Assembly: GCA_026027325.1 (NCBI GenBank)
Contig: JAMSLZ010000011.1
Location: forward strand, 992,001-1,056,000
Source: Actinomucor elegans
Lineage: Eukaryota > Mucoromycota > Mucoromycetes > Mucorales > Mucoraceae
Length of the DNA: 64,000 nucleotides
Reading direction: 5' to 3'
This document shows, in pieces, positions 11,720 to 22,831 of this stretch. The translations under genes and the position numbers were made by a program. Below the pieces are notes generated by a model, which had not been told where the DNA came from, did not search any database, and was given only the letters and a program-made list of their open reading frames with translations. Numbering within the stretch: position 1 is the first letter of the stretch; each line of letters opens with the position of its first letter.

Positions 11720-12044
11720 TGCAGAGAATTGTATCAAAAATCAAAAGAAAAAGTCTCGCAACTTAATGGTAATAGGATGATTAAAGAAAAAGTAGACTGC
11801 ATATTTTACACACATCCACAGGACTTCAAATATTCACATACTAAGTCAAATATATAAAAATGCAATGCTTGTGTTATGAGCAGATATCGAATCAGCTCTA
11901 GACACTTTGAATCACGTAACCCACCTATCAAGGGGTTGAAATTGTTCACAACTTTGATTGGCTTATATGTTTTATGCAACAAATATTATTGGTTGATAGT
12001 GACGACTGAATGCCGGTATTCTCGAATTCAATATACAGTCGATC
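11720..12044 (-). promoter_or_regulatory. Upstream flank of F-box gene A, duplicated
   Basis: This segment is recognisably homologous to 18302-18659 upstream of paralog B, with shared words such as ATGTTTTATGCAAC, GACGACTGAATG and the TATATA-containing stretch near 11850. Homology stops at 12044 (GTCGAT), where the LINE begins. It probably contains the F-box gene promoter. Confidence 0.5.
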
Positions 12045-12067
12045 ACATCTTTTTCACTTACTCCAAT

Positions 12068-13515
12068 ATGTCCACTAAGGCAACTTCTGGAATAACACAC
12101 AAATTTATAGCTTCGAGATCGTGGGCTAACATATGTCGAACCACCGACAATAACAAAACCTCTCTACTATGTCCTTCAACCGCTGTAGAGTCTAATCACA
12201 CTTCCTTATCTGGGCTTGTTGTGATCCCAACACCCAACCCGTTCCTGAAAGGCACCATTCCGAAATCGGTCTTTGTTGACATTACGAATGTCGAAAACCA
12301 AACGGTCTTCTTTCAAGAGTTTTCAGCTGCTTGCAATAAGAATGAGCACCTCTGGGGCTTGGCTGAGAAACCTTGCCTCGATGGACGTCGTCTATTCGCG
12401 GAATTCCTGTTGTCAGCAGTGATGACCGACAAGCTCTGTACTGAAGGCCTCAAACTTCCATCGTTCGAAAAGATATTCTGGGGCTGCTTTTCCCTTTCGA
12501 GTGATTCCGAGATTTTGAAGATCTCCATTACTGGCCTACCTCGCCAATATGGCCGCTTACATGGGGTGCGGCAGGATTGAAAGCTGATATGATTAGGAAC
12601 CTATCACCCTATGGACATGTCGTTGATTGTGGGTTAATTCCAGGTATCTCTGATACCTTTACTGGCCGGGGTTATGCTGTTCTGGAGGCGCCTGACCAAC
12701 GCTCCATGAATAGTAGTAGCTCCCTGATTCCTAAATTACAGCACACAATACATTGGCAGTTTGCACAACTCTAAATTCGCCCTTCCGTGCGAAACAACGA
12801 TTACGCAGATGCGACCACTGTATATGCTAATTGGTCCTCTATGGATCCTTATTGCCAATACTGTCATAACCAAGATCATGTTTTCGCTAATTGTGAAAAG
12901 TGTTTAAGCTCTATTATCTGCTACAATTGCAATGGGTCTGGACACATCTCTCGTCTCTGTCCTCGTCGGAACACTCCTGCTGCTGGTGCTTCGAATAAAC
13001 GTAGTTGTAAAGCTCCATCCAAAAGTACAGAAGGTGTTATTGACGTTACAACTATCTCACCTATTGCGGATGCCGCGACATCCATCACTACACCAACTGT
13101 TGACATTATGGCTACTGCTCCAAGTTTGTGTGGTGACAAAGTCGTAGAGGCTTCCTGTTCAATCATGCATGTGCCCATATCTATCCGTAGGACACGCCTT
13201 CAATCTAAATTGAATAATGAGAGTAACAATTCGATTTCACCTATTGAGCAATCATTAGATATACTACTAAACGAAGACATTCATAAGAATGATTCTGGAT
13301 ACTCCAACTACCCCTCTCCTATAGTTTGCAAACATTGCAATTTATCTGGCCACCAGCGGACTAACCACAAAGACTGCTTGAAAATCCCTAAAAATATAAC
13401 CAAGAGTCTTTTAGTCAATAATGAGCAGGATCATGTAAATACGGGACTTGATACGGATATGGATCTGATGGATACTGGGAGCACAAGCAACTCTCAGAGT
13501 TTAAACAACCTTTAA
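12068..13515 (+). pseudogene. LINE ORF1 (nucleic-acid-binding, zinc knuckles), broken
   Basis: The frame opens at the ATG at 12068 (MSTKATSGITHKF). It continues to about 12570, where an RRM-like segment (LKISITGLP) shifts frame and goes on as LKADMIRNLSPYGHVVDCGL from 12577. An in-frame TAA at 12772-12774 interrupts it, after which the same frame runs to 13515. That last part carries three Cys/His knuckles: CQYCHNQDHVFANC, CYNCNGSGHISRLC and VCKHCNLSGHQRTNH-DC. Such ORF1 proteins bind element RNA during target-primed reverse transcription. One frameshift and one stop make this a pseudogene. The ORF2 ATG follows 13 bases after its stop codon. Confidence 0.75.
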
Positions 13516-13528
13516 GACATATAATATC

Positions 13529-15363
13529 ATGAATTTAAATTCTCGCTCGGCTTATATTAATACAGAAAGTATATCTTCGGATATGCGCCCCTCTACTCCT
13601 GTTACCTCTTCTAATCTATCCTCTTCTGATGAAAGCTCTCTCTCTCTCTCTCTGGCACTTCCTTCAGAATTGGAACCCTTAATTGTCGCAGTCTGCGTCC
13701 AAAATTAACGGACCCAACTGCCAATACGGAATTCATTCGTTACCTCCGTACTAAAAACTTCGATATCAAAACACCTGAACTAGAATCCTTATTCCATACT
13801 CAATTTCAGGCGTCTGACAGTATTTGGTCTCCTCACTGCGGTATTGTCTCTTTCTTTCCAGATTTATCCTTTTCCAACACCCATTATAGTTACTGTGGTC
13901 GTGCTATCGCTACTACTGTCAGTCATAGTTTTGAATTATTCGAATCAATAACAGTAACAGTGGCCTATGCACCTGCCAACTCACAAAAAAGATTCACCTT
14001 TTTGAAAGATATAATGCTTAATTTAAATGAATCACCATTATTGTCGATTAACCCTTCCTGGCACATCCTCCTGGGAGACTTGAACTATTCACCACCGCTT
14101 CGCGGCCGCCGTATTCAAGCACCAAAAGTTTGGCTAGATTACCTAGCTTGCTCCTTTATCAACAGAGTGACCCTTAATAACGAATCAGCACCAATAACCT
14201 TCATTCGAGGCAACCAACGGTCTAACATTGATTATATATTTCTTTCCCAAGACTTGTCCTTATGTAGAACGACTAGTCAAGTAACATATATTACTCCAGC
14301 CCGGACCGATCACCTTCTCGTATAAGTTCGTCTTTATCTTCTCCCAAAGATTACGGTTGATTCAACCAAAAAAGTTGGTAAAGGACTTTGGCGCGCCATC
14401 CTAAGCTAGCTTCTGATCCTGCCTTTTGTTACCGTCTACATGTTGCCCTTTCTCGAACTATAGCTGGTTTTGTACCAGGTTATCCTACATCTTTGAAATG
14501 GGAAGATCTAAAAGTTACTACCAAATATACTGGCCCTTCACCCCTCATTATCAGAGCCTTCATCCCACTCGTTTACGCTCCAGTTGGTTCTCACCCTTTC
14601 TTTTCGGTATTGCATTCACATACTGACGCCACTCCATTACTATCCTCGCTATCACTCATTAATCCACCTACTTCTCAAGACCTCACATACAGAGCCTACC
14701 GAGTCCTCTGTCTGACGCCTGCTTCTAAGCGTCATCCACATCTGGTTTCCTCAACTTGGTTTCACTTTTGGCATTTAACTTTAGTTTCGACACGCCGGAA
14801 TGTTTGATATCGTCTACTACACAGAATGCTTCTCTACCGTTCATTACTGCATCACATTAGCCCAGGATATTTTGTGTCTACTTTTTGCTCGATTTGCCTT
14901 GAGCCTGAGGACACGTTTGATCATTTCCCCTTTGCCTGTCCCATGAAACTGAAAGTATGGGCTACTTGTTGGTATCAATACTTTGGAACACCATTCTTTT
15001 CATTAAATAATATTGCAGCAGCTCTTCTTCGTCTCGAATTCCCTCTCTTTCTCCCTACGTAGTTCAATTAGATCCTGGCGCCATTATTGGTGCCTGTCTA
15101 CTTGGTATCTGGCGTTGTCACTGGTCACTGATATACTCAAACGTACCTTTTCTCCCTTTTTCAGTATTTTCTCAAGTCTCCTTTCTTATTTCACATTCCT
15201 TACAAGAGAATCTAATGCAACAAGGTCTTTCTCCGTTATCGCTTCCGCATTTCCATATCTAACTTTGTTGACCAACCCCATTCATATAAAGCAAACCCTT
15301 TTACGTAGAAAAAATTCAAAAAGCCAAAACCAATCACTGTGGCTTGATTTATTCGTCATCTAA
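13529..15363 (+). pseudogene. LINE ORF2 relic: endonuclease plus C-terminus, RT deleted
   Basis: The start is probably the ATG at 13529. A frameshift falls in the CT repeat near 13635-13655, after which the frame reads GTLNCRSLRPKL, IWSPHCGIVSFFP, TVTVAYAPANSQKRFTF, HILLGDLNYSP, SNIDYIFLSQDL and ARTDHLLV, all typical of the APE/EEP endonuclease of LINEs. The expected catalytic QE-containing segment after FDI is missing. TAA at 14323 and a frameshift near 14390 precede the post-endonuclease linker (HPKLASDPAFCYRLH ... LKWEDLK). From about 14530 the sequence is already the C-terminal part. There is a TGA at 14805 where Trp is expected, then CSICLEPEDTFDHFPFACP, then a further shift into GACLLGIWRCHWSLIYS. 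The whole RT core is absent. Confidence 0.8.
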
Positions 15364-15405
15364 TAAACATGAGCTTTGCCTCTCTAAAAAAAAAGAGGAA
15401 TGCTG

Positions 15406-16333
15406 TACATGGATTAATCAGCGGCGCAATTGTTCATGGAACCGCTGCAATTGAAGTACATACCAATAACACTTGTACTGTCCACACGTAAGTTTGGATC
15501 ATTCATCTAACCTTTACATGATACAGTAACTCTATCTATGTTAGAGCTTTTTCTATGATAATTCGCAAATTATTGCTCATTTTCTCAAGACGCTTATCCT
15601 TTTTTAAGGCTCATAGCGTGTATGAATATTTTGGTAGTGTCACATTTGTGATCAAATGTCAGCGTCTAGTCAAGTCGTTTGGTCCTACATGTAAGTTACT
15701 TATTTTATGGAGTCATGACTTATTATCGACAAATAAGACAATGGATGAAGCTACCCGTGACTTTATTATAAAAGAAACTCCTGCTACTCTCAATTAATGA
15801 TAGAAGTAATTCATCCAAATGACTGATAAAGATCTCAAAATGACTAGTGATAATGTTGAGTGAGCTGTTGGCAATACTAGAGCAGGATGCTCTCAACCAT
15901 AAGCCATGCATCAAATAATTATCAGAGAGTAATTAAACTGTCTAGAATGGATAACATTGGTGCACCAAATAGTCACTTAGGAAGGTTAAACATGAATATG
16001 CTATGCGAATCAATTAATCAACATCCACTACTTGCCATCTGGCATCTAAAGTGATTTTATTTGTCTTGCCCTGATCGAATTTGACAAGTGTAGTTCACTC
16101 AAAATTGCAGGATTACACAAATTTGTGCATAGGTGCTATATATCAATCATCATAGAAGCTTTCAAAACAAAAGCAGAATATGCTCATATGACAAAGCATA
16201 TAACGTTTAGATAAACTTAGCAGTTCTTTCAGAGCATAAATTACTAATCATGTACAATATTTATTTAGCTTTTGCTCAATGAATGTACTACGCTGCTAAT
16301 AATGCATGTTATATAAACAATACTTGTTCATAT
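15406..16333 (+). repeat. Block R, copy B (928 bp)
   Basis: Second copy of the block at 8746-9708, placed immediately after the LINE tail and upstream (in plus coordinates) of F-box gene B. The first 85 bp read as an open exon-like stretch (VHGLISGAIVHGTAA ... NNTCTVHT) ending in a GTAAGT donor; in copy A this frame is destroyed by insertions. The 80-codon ORF at 15555-15797 matches that of copy A with one amino acid change. Identity drops abruptly at 16333, where the flanks become only about 75% alike. Confidence 0.85.
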
Positions 16334-16540
16334 ATCAAGTGTTGCATGCTATGAATACACTACCACATTTGTTGAAATCTTTTTTCAATTGAAATTTAAT
16401 AGGTATGCTACACTCGTTAGCAATCAACAGTGAATTATATCATTTCGATTTGACTTAGGTATTAGTCTAGTTACTGCCAACCAAAGAGAAAGATTGCGAT
16501 AAATACTACTATAATAAGCTAGGTTTGAATAATTTGATTT

Positions 16541-18301
16541 TTATTTTGAATGTACCACATTAAGCTTGATATCCCAAGGAAACCTTTTAAAAGCAAAGCT
16601 AAGATTTTGGATTTCTTGACAGTGAATACGCCAGGAAAATACAGTTTTATCATTCCATAACTTTTGAAATGAGGTACTGGAGGATTCAATGAGGCCATTG
16701 TCTTGATTAGCGAAATAATAATGTGATTTTTTGGATGTATCAATTCTGAGATTGATATTATTGAATTTACAGAAATTCCCACTCCAAATACAAGACAAGG
16801 TGTCGAAAGATATATTTGGCATCTCAATAACGAGGTTGTGATAGCCTTGAAGAGGAGTTCCGTCACTATTAACGCGGTCGCAGAATTTTATTCTGAGAAT
16901 AGATAGCGAAGGAAAGCGAACAGAGAATTCGGTAAACAATTCATTTGGAATGGAGCAGTTGCTCACTGTTACTTCTTTTATCGACGAATTTGTTTGCACT
17001 TGCGTCGTATTACAATCGTAAAAGATCATATTTGAACATTCGAATTTTTCTAGCGAGGGACATTGCTCACAAAAGAAATCCAGGAACGAGCTATCACCGA
17101 ATTCTCTACCATCGATACATTCTCCAACATATGCTAATGACTTTAGGAAGCTCCCCAATCGGTACAATAGGCCTACATACGTCAACTGAGTTCTGTCATA
17201 CTCCGATGAAATACATACTTCAATTGGGAGATATCGATTTTCTGTTCGTCCTTTGTTATTTTCAATACAAACAAATGGCTGTGCGATGGTACTGTCATAG
17301 GTTATACGTAGGTGCGCGTCCGACCTTTTCAAGTAGAAATAATCAACTAACACCCCAGGTATATCAGTAATATTCACGCTTACGTCTGTATTCCCCTTCA
17401 TATTGCGGACGAAAATCAAGAATTGCAGCCATAGAATGTTTGGAATAGTATCATCACGACACCTGTTATCTGGATCAATTCCTATGAAGAAATTATCAAG
17501 GTTTGGAAATGTGTGCATGATATATTCCAACATCTTTTTTGTTACATGGACGTCATTGAGACGAAGGTATTTAATAGTTGGACATATGACCAAGGGGTGC
17601 ACATCTGGGAGCTTATCGTCGATTGTATCCTTATAGCAGTATCCACCTAATTCCAATCGGCCCAGGTTTTTACAACATGCAATATATTTGCCAATTTGGT
17701 AAAAGAGTTCCATAGATTTTGTCTCGATAGTTAAAGAGTGCAGAGTAGGAAATTCATTCAAATTTTGCAACAATGACCGGCTTGTAATATTGGACGGAAC
17801 CATACTGTTTTCACACATGAATAAATCGCGCAAGCTTGCACGAAGAGAGTACATAACGTTAACATACATTTGTTGATCAAATTCCGATGAAACATATAGA
17901 GGACGTGTTATACGTTGAAGATGCTTACAAGTTCCCCTCTCACAAGCCTCTTGTAATGCTTCAAGGATACCGCCATTCCTTTCGAATATACCCTCAATCA
18001 CTTCAATATTTGGACATCTGAGCAGGAGCAAGTAAAGCAACTCTTCTGGAAACCATATACTGATGCATTTGACGAAACTTGCAGGTTTGTAATCAGTAGA
18101 ACACAAGGATGCTAACAGCTTGAGGAACATTTTGTGGTCAAGAATGTGAATTTTTTCGTACAAGCGCATTTGGGCATGTTCACTCCAATCTTTACAAGTC
18201 AGTTGGCATTGACAAAGGTCTTTACTGCGATCGAGATCATTCGCAATTATATCAAATACAAAATCCAAGATTTCACCAGGAAGGTATTCCCAAGAATTCA
18301 T
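16541..18301 (-). CDS. F-box-like protein, tandem paralog B
   Basis: A single frame of 586 aa, the same length as paralog A at 9959-11719, starting MNSWEYLPGEILDFVF. The F-box-like N-terminus (LCQCQLTCKDWSEHAQMRLYE) and the leucine-rich body align without net gaps with paralog A, so both copies appear to be under coding constraint. Strongly conserved blocks include FYQIGKYIACCKNL and DGTPLQGYHNLVIE; the second coincides with an 84-nt stretch almost identical in DNA between the copies. Role inferred: SCF substrate adaptor of unknown target. A shadow frame (16519-16866) is not a gene. Confidence 0.8.
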   Translation of the reverse strand: MNSWEYLPGEILDFVFDIIANDLDRSKDLCQCQLTCKDWSEHAQMRLYEKIHILDHKMFLKLLASLCSTDYKPASFVKCISIWFPEELLYLLLLRCPNIEVIEGIFERNGGILEALQEACERGTCKHLQRITRPLYVSSEFDQQMYVNVMYSLRASLRDLFMCENSMVPSNITSRSLLQNLNEFPTLHSLTIETKSMELFYQIGKYIACCKNLGRLELGGYCYKDTIDDKLPDVHPLVICPTIKYLRLNDVHVTKKMLEYIMHTFPNLDNFFIGIDPDNRCRDDTIPNILWLQFLIFVRNMKGNTDVSVNITDIPGVLVDYFYLKRSDAHLRITYDSTIAQPFVCIENNKGRTENRYLPIEVCISSEYDRTQLTYVGLLYRLGSFLKSLAYVGECIDGREFGDSSFLDFFCEQCPSLEKFECSNMIFYDCNTTQVQTNSSIKEVTVSNCSIPNELFTEFSVRFPSLSILRIKFCDRVNSDGTPLQGYHNLVIEMPNISFDTLSCIWSGNFCKFNNINLRIDTSKKSHYYFANQDNGLIESSSTSFQKLWNDKTVFSWRIHCQEIQNLSFAFKRFPWDIKLNVVHSK

Positions 18302-18659
18302 TCTAGATGTACTTCAGGGGCGTGTTTCAGAGAACTGTATCAAAAATCAAAAAAAAAAGAAAAAAAAAAACTCGCGACTTAATGATACTAGGATTAAGGC
18401 AAAAGTGGACTGTCTATTTACATGCACCCATAGGACCAAATATCCAAAGGCTGAGCAAAATATATATAAAGACTATACTTGTGTTATGATGAGTGGGCGT
18501 CGAATCAGCCCCAGACACTTTGAAGCCACGTAAGCCAGTCAAACAAAGAGTTGAAACTAGTTGAAGCTTTGATTGGTTTATATGTTTTATGCAACGAGTA
18601 TTACTGGCTGATGCTGACGACTGAATGTCAGTATTCTCGAACCAATATATAGTCGATTG
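18302..18659 (-). promoter_or_regulatory. Upstream flank of F-box gene B, duplicated
   Basis: Homologous to 11720-12044, including a TATATA-containing stretch near 18460-18470. Similarity ends at the GTCGAT near 18650-18656, the same point where copy A is interrupted by the LINE. Contains an A-rich stretch just upstream of the ATG. Confidence 0.45.
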
Positions 18660-19670
18660 ATAACAAGGAAGTATACGTAAATTATTCTTTTTTGTAACTT
18701 TATTTCATGAAATACATAAGTATGAAGTTATAAGCTTTGAATCCCAAGTATGAGAATTGGCGGCCTGAATCCTGGCAATATTTTTTTTTTTTTTTAGTAA
18801 TATCTAACTTTTTTTTTTCCTTCACAGTTTTTGCGGTATAATATACGTAATATATTCCTGTTGGTTACTTGAATATTGACTATGCTTTAAATACAGTGAA
18901 ATATCAAATAAACCATTGATGAGTATTTGATATATCTTAAGCTGTACAATAATAATGAGTTCTTGGTCTTTCTTTTTTAACTTACATCATGAAATTCAGC
19001 CCCGCATTCTGTGTAACTCTTCCTATATTTTCTCTTTATTATTTCCACCAAAACACATCCTTTTTTTATTATTTTCTATTAATACGTATATTAAAAATGG
19101 GAAAATGTAAAATACATAAAGGAAACAGATGTGATAGTTTGGATGAACAGCGCAGTACATCTAACGTCGCCTTTTAACTACTTGGACTTTGCTGAAAGTT
19201 CGTATGGCAATGAATAAACTACTAAAGACAACATCAATTAATTACCTTAAAGTAAATCAGAAAGCTAACATCCTAGAAGTAATTTTCATCTAATATATTC
19301 GTTTTTCTTTTGTCAAGAAACAGCGTTACTAATGCTTTTTCTGAAGAATACATGCTTGTTTGAATAGCTGTATACAACATCAACCAAATCCATATTTAAG
19401 ATCAAGTACAACTGAAACGGTTGAGAGTATTTGGAAAAAAAATTTGGATACGATTAGTAAGAAAATAGGAATGATGAATGGTTGTTGCTAATTTTTATAG
19501 TATTCTAGCCAATCCAATGTTTGTTAGGAACGTTCGGCCTCCTTTACCTTCCGAGAAGGTTTCCGGGTGGGGAAAGGGATTTGTATTCCAACTTTTAATG
19601 AGATCAATAGTCGTGAATTTATCCTGCCTCTATATAAATATTAGTAATAAACCCTAAGGGACGTGTATGA

Positions 19671-19822
19671 TTTTTCTATGGGTCCAATTACATTCTTATA
19701 CTGTAAACTGTATTATTTGCTTTTCTTATGGGCCAATGTATATGACTTGTATTATGGAGTGGGTTACATACTTTTTCTATAGATCAAGTTACAAGTTTTT
19801 GTCATACACCAAGGTATATGCT
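19671..19822 (+). repeat. Three degenerate ~51-bp tandem units
   Basis: Units begin near 19671, 19721 and 19772, each with TTTTCTATGGGTCCAA-like sequence followed by ACTTGTATTATG-like sequence. Spacing is 50-52 bp and identity is low to moderate. A partial fourth unit may follow to about 19850. Confidence 0.4.
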
Positions 19823-19893
19823 TATACTATGAAGCACGTATAGTTCTGGAAATAATAAACATAATTGCTGTCCGATTTTCTATGGCTTATATA

Positions 19894-20057
19894 TCACCAT
19901 TAATCGCTTATTTCAATTTGCTACTGGTAATTGGTTGATGGGTGATAAAAGCCTTATCACTAATGTCACTGAATATAAGGCTTTGGGGTTAAGTAGCTCT
20001 TCTTCTGATTATCTACTTGATACCATTAAGCGCATTCAAATTAAATATCAAATATAA
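19894..20057 (+). pseudogene. Unidentified coding relic
   Basis: A stop-bounded frame reads NRLFQFATGNWLMGDKSL, then NVTEYKALGL and YLLDTIKRIQIKYQI before TAA. Composition is protein-like compared with surrounding DNA, but there is no start, no clear splice context and no recognised family. May derive from a transposable element. Confidence 0.25.
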
Positions 20058-20330
20058 GTGGATGCATCCCTATTTTTTTTTTTTTTTGAAATGTATAGCT
20101 AAATTATCTAGTTGATATATCAACAGGATACTCTTGCGCCAATATTGAAGGCGACATGGCGCACGACCAAAGAAATACGAAAACAAACAAATATAACATT
20201 ACAAGAATGGCCTCTTTGTAATGCTGGTATGGCCCATATACAGATCATTAGCCCTCAGGAGGCTATTTCTAATTCCTGATTTGAATTCAGTATATTTCTT
20301 ATAGTTTTATTGGTAGATCTGGTTCATCAA

Positions 20331-20382
20331 CTACTGATCTCTCCTCTGAACTCGGCCTAATATCGACTTTAGCCAATAATTC
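20331..20382 (-). repeat. Dispersed ~65-bp repeat, copy 3
   Basis: Minus-strand copy: plus strand shows CTGATCTCTCCTCTGAACTC then GGCCTAATATCGACTTTAGCC, matching the reverse complement of the consensus. Confidence 0.4.
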
Positions 20383-20835
20383 TTACTCAAAAGGAATTCG
20401 AGTATTTTTAGCAAAAATTACGATAGGTAACAGAAGCACAAAGAGTAGTAAGGAACATCATGCTCAAAGCTCTTCAGCTTAATGCAGGTTTCAGCAACAT
20501 TTCCTCAAGGCATCCCCAATGGTCTTTGTAGTGATTTTGCTATGCACAAGGCAATAAGATGGTATAGACAGTCGATGATTGCTCACTAGACTGCCGTTAC
20601 CCTCTATGGTGAGTGTCTGGAGCAAACCCACCAGCGCTTTACTATCACCATTTTTTACGTCTGGTGCATCACTTGCTTCGTCCAAATAAAAGAAAGGGTG
20701 GTTGCTTAGCATTCCCCCGAATACAAACCTTCTGTCAGCCTAACCGTTGCTTTTGGTACTTTAGTTTTGGTCATTCCATCTGCATTCATTGCCTCATACA
20801 CATGTAACTAATAGTATTACCTATACTAATAGATA

Positions 20836-21198
20836 CTAATACTTGTGAAAATTAGGTCTGGTCGCGATTAACGTATGAACATTTGTTACATATGCCTCAT
20901 ATTCAACCGTTCCATCCCACAAACCCATTCTGGTTTGTGGGCCAGATGCACTTTCCTGAACTTGGACAAGATCCTGACTCGTTTGATCTTGGCTCAAGAA
21001 AGGTTTGTATTTGTTGTCTTTACCTTCCCCAATGCTATCATTTGTTGGCACATCAATCTTGATCTCCATTTTGCATTGGCGATGGCCACCAGGGAAATTA
21101 CGCCTGCCCTGTTGGCTTAAGGGCCAAAAATTTGCGGAAATATATGAAGTTGGCCACCAGCATGTTGTTGTTCTCCATCGTCTATAACCTCGCATCAT
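20836..21198 (-). pseudogene. Unidentified open frame, possible element relic
   Basis: A 120-codon frame with protein-like composition in its second half (DLVQVQESASGPQTRMGLWD, then VEYEAYVTNVHTLIATRP). The first half is R/W-rich. No family is recognised and no upstream exon could be placed. Kept as a low-confidence relic rather than a gene. Confidence 0.2.
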
Positions 21199-22831
21199 AA
21201 CATCATAGCCAAGCAGTCCTGCAGTTGATCTATAGCCTCCAATTCAAATTATACGAATAAATCGTAAGTTAATGTCTGATGGAAATATTGCTCAATGAAT
21301 CACATTAAAAGAAAATGTTTTGTCATGGAATATATTTTCATGTTTTATAGTACATCATTATTTTCAATAGAACAACAATTTTCGTTGTAACTTATGACCC
21401 AATATAATTCAGCGATATGAGCGTATTGACCAAGAGCTAAAGGTGATAGTAGTGATGTGCTTTCGTACCATTTTTTTGCAAAATAAAAATGCTATTTCAG
21501 GGCAACTTGGTTAAAAAATTACAATTTATTTGGTATTTGATTCATACGATTCGAAATAGCTTTACTAGTAACTGTAATCAAAGTAAAGTATACATTGACG
21601 TTTTGTACATAACTTAAAAGTAAATTTAAGCTCATAAAGTGACTTTTCTAATAGAGTGCGTTCTAGTTATATAATATCCAAAAAAAAAAAATTGGGTAAT
21701 CTTGGTTTATCATTGATTTAGAGGCGATTTCGTAATGTTTAGTGACAGTTATATGTGCACTTCCGACAGTATCTCAATATTTAAAGAATATTTTTTATTT
21801 GTGCTATTTCAATCAAGTACGTAATTGAGCGAGGGACCTAATTAGAGTGATATGGAATGTAAAATAATTTCAACTACAAAAGGGACTATAGCAATTCGAT
21901 CACGCTGAACGTGTGGTTTGTTTATTAATCTAAAAGAAAAGAAAAAGACCAAGATCACTATATTGCACAGCTTGAAATCTACTAAATATTGTATTCTTAT
22001 TGAATGCCAGATTAGAATAGCTAAGATCTTAAATATATGTAGTGCTTTGTATCTTGACATCGCATAGCATCATCTAGATACACGCTTACGTTTAAGAATG
22101 TATGTTAATTACCTCGCAAAACCATCATCTAGATCAATGATCTCTGAGTTAGCTCCTTATTAGATTCATTACCGTTAAATAAAGGCTGTAACAAATATAT
22201 TAACCCATTCCAAATATGTATTACTTGCCATATGCGACGTTTGATGGGAATCAGTTGGACTCATAAGTCTAATCTACAGAACGTCAATTTAATTCATTCA
22301 ACTTTAAAATCATTTATCTTGGAGCACTCAAACACAGAATGAGTTTTTGCTGAAAGCCTCTATTAATAATATAGTCGACTTGTTTATTATTGAAGTAACA
22401 TCTTATATATAATAGTGAATTTCACAGTTTCATCAGTAGTTCCAAAAAAATAGTAGTATATGATATTTATTAGTTAATATATGTATCAAATAGATACATA
22501 TACTTGTTTGATTAATATCCAGTAGTAATGACTCTAAATGTTTACATTTTTACAAAATCTTAATCTATAGATCTACAGGTCTCTCAATTGCTCTTAACTA
22601 AATATTGTATATTATTAATATTTCATATATAGATGGGTATTCTATCGATTAGAATCCTTAACAAAGAGTTTTTTTTTAATTGAAAACATTATCTCCTTTC
22701 TTAAAAACTTCGTATCGATTTATAAGTGTTCAATGTTTCTTCGAAAATTGTTAAATGAGAGTCACTTATACATATATTAAAAATTGCATAGAGATGATAG
22801 TATATTTAGTTTTGTTTATTTGATATTGCTA

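Larger units (their letters stand above)
12045..15394 (+). mobile_element. Internally deleted non-LTR (LINE) retrotransposon without RT
   Basis: The element runs from the loss of flank homology at 12044 to a nine-A tail at 15386-15394. It carries an ORF1 with an RRM-like segment and CCHC zinc knuckles, an ORF2 with an APE-type endonuclease domain, and then directly the ORF2 C-terminal region with a Cys/His motif. The several hundred codons of reverse transcriptase expected between them are absent. Frames are broken by several shifts and stops, so it cannot be autonomous. No clear target-site duplication was seen. The 5' untranslated part is only about 23 bp, so 5' truncation is possible. Confidence 0.85.
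18660..22831. other. Gene-poor region with coding relics
   Basis: About 4.2 kb with no gene I can support. It holds a degenerate three-unit tandem repeat (19671-19822), a protein-like relic around 19894-20057, an open minus frame at 20836-21198 and one dispersed repeat copy (20331-20382). The remainder is AT-rich. Likely a graveyard of old insertions. Confidence 0.5.

Noticed and set aside
12313..13178. Minus ORFs within the LINE
   Set aside because: Antisense shadows of ORF1.
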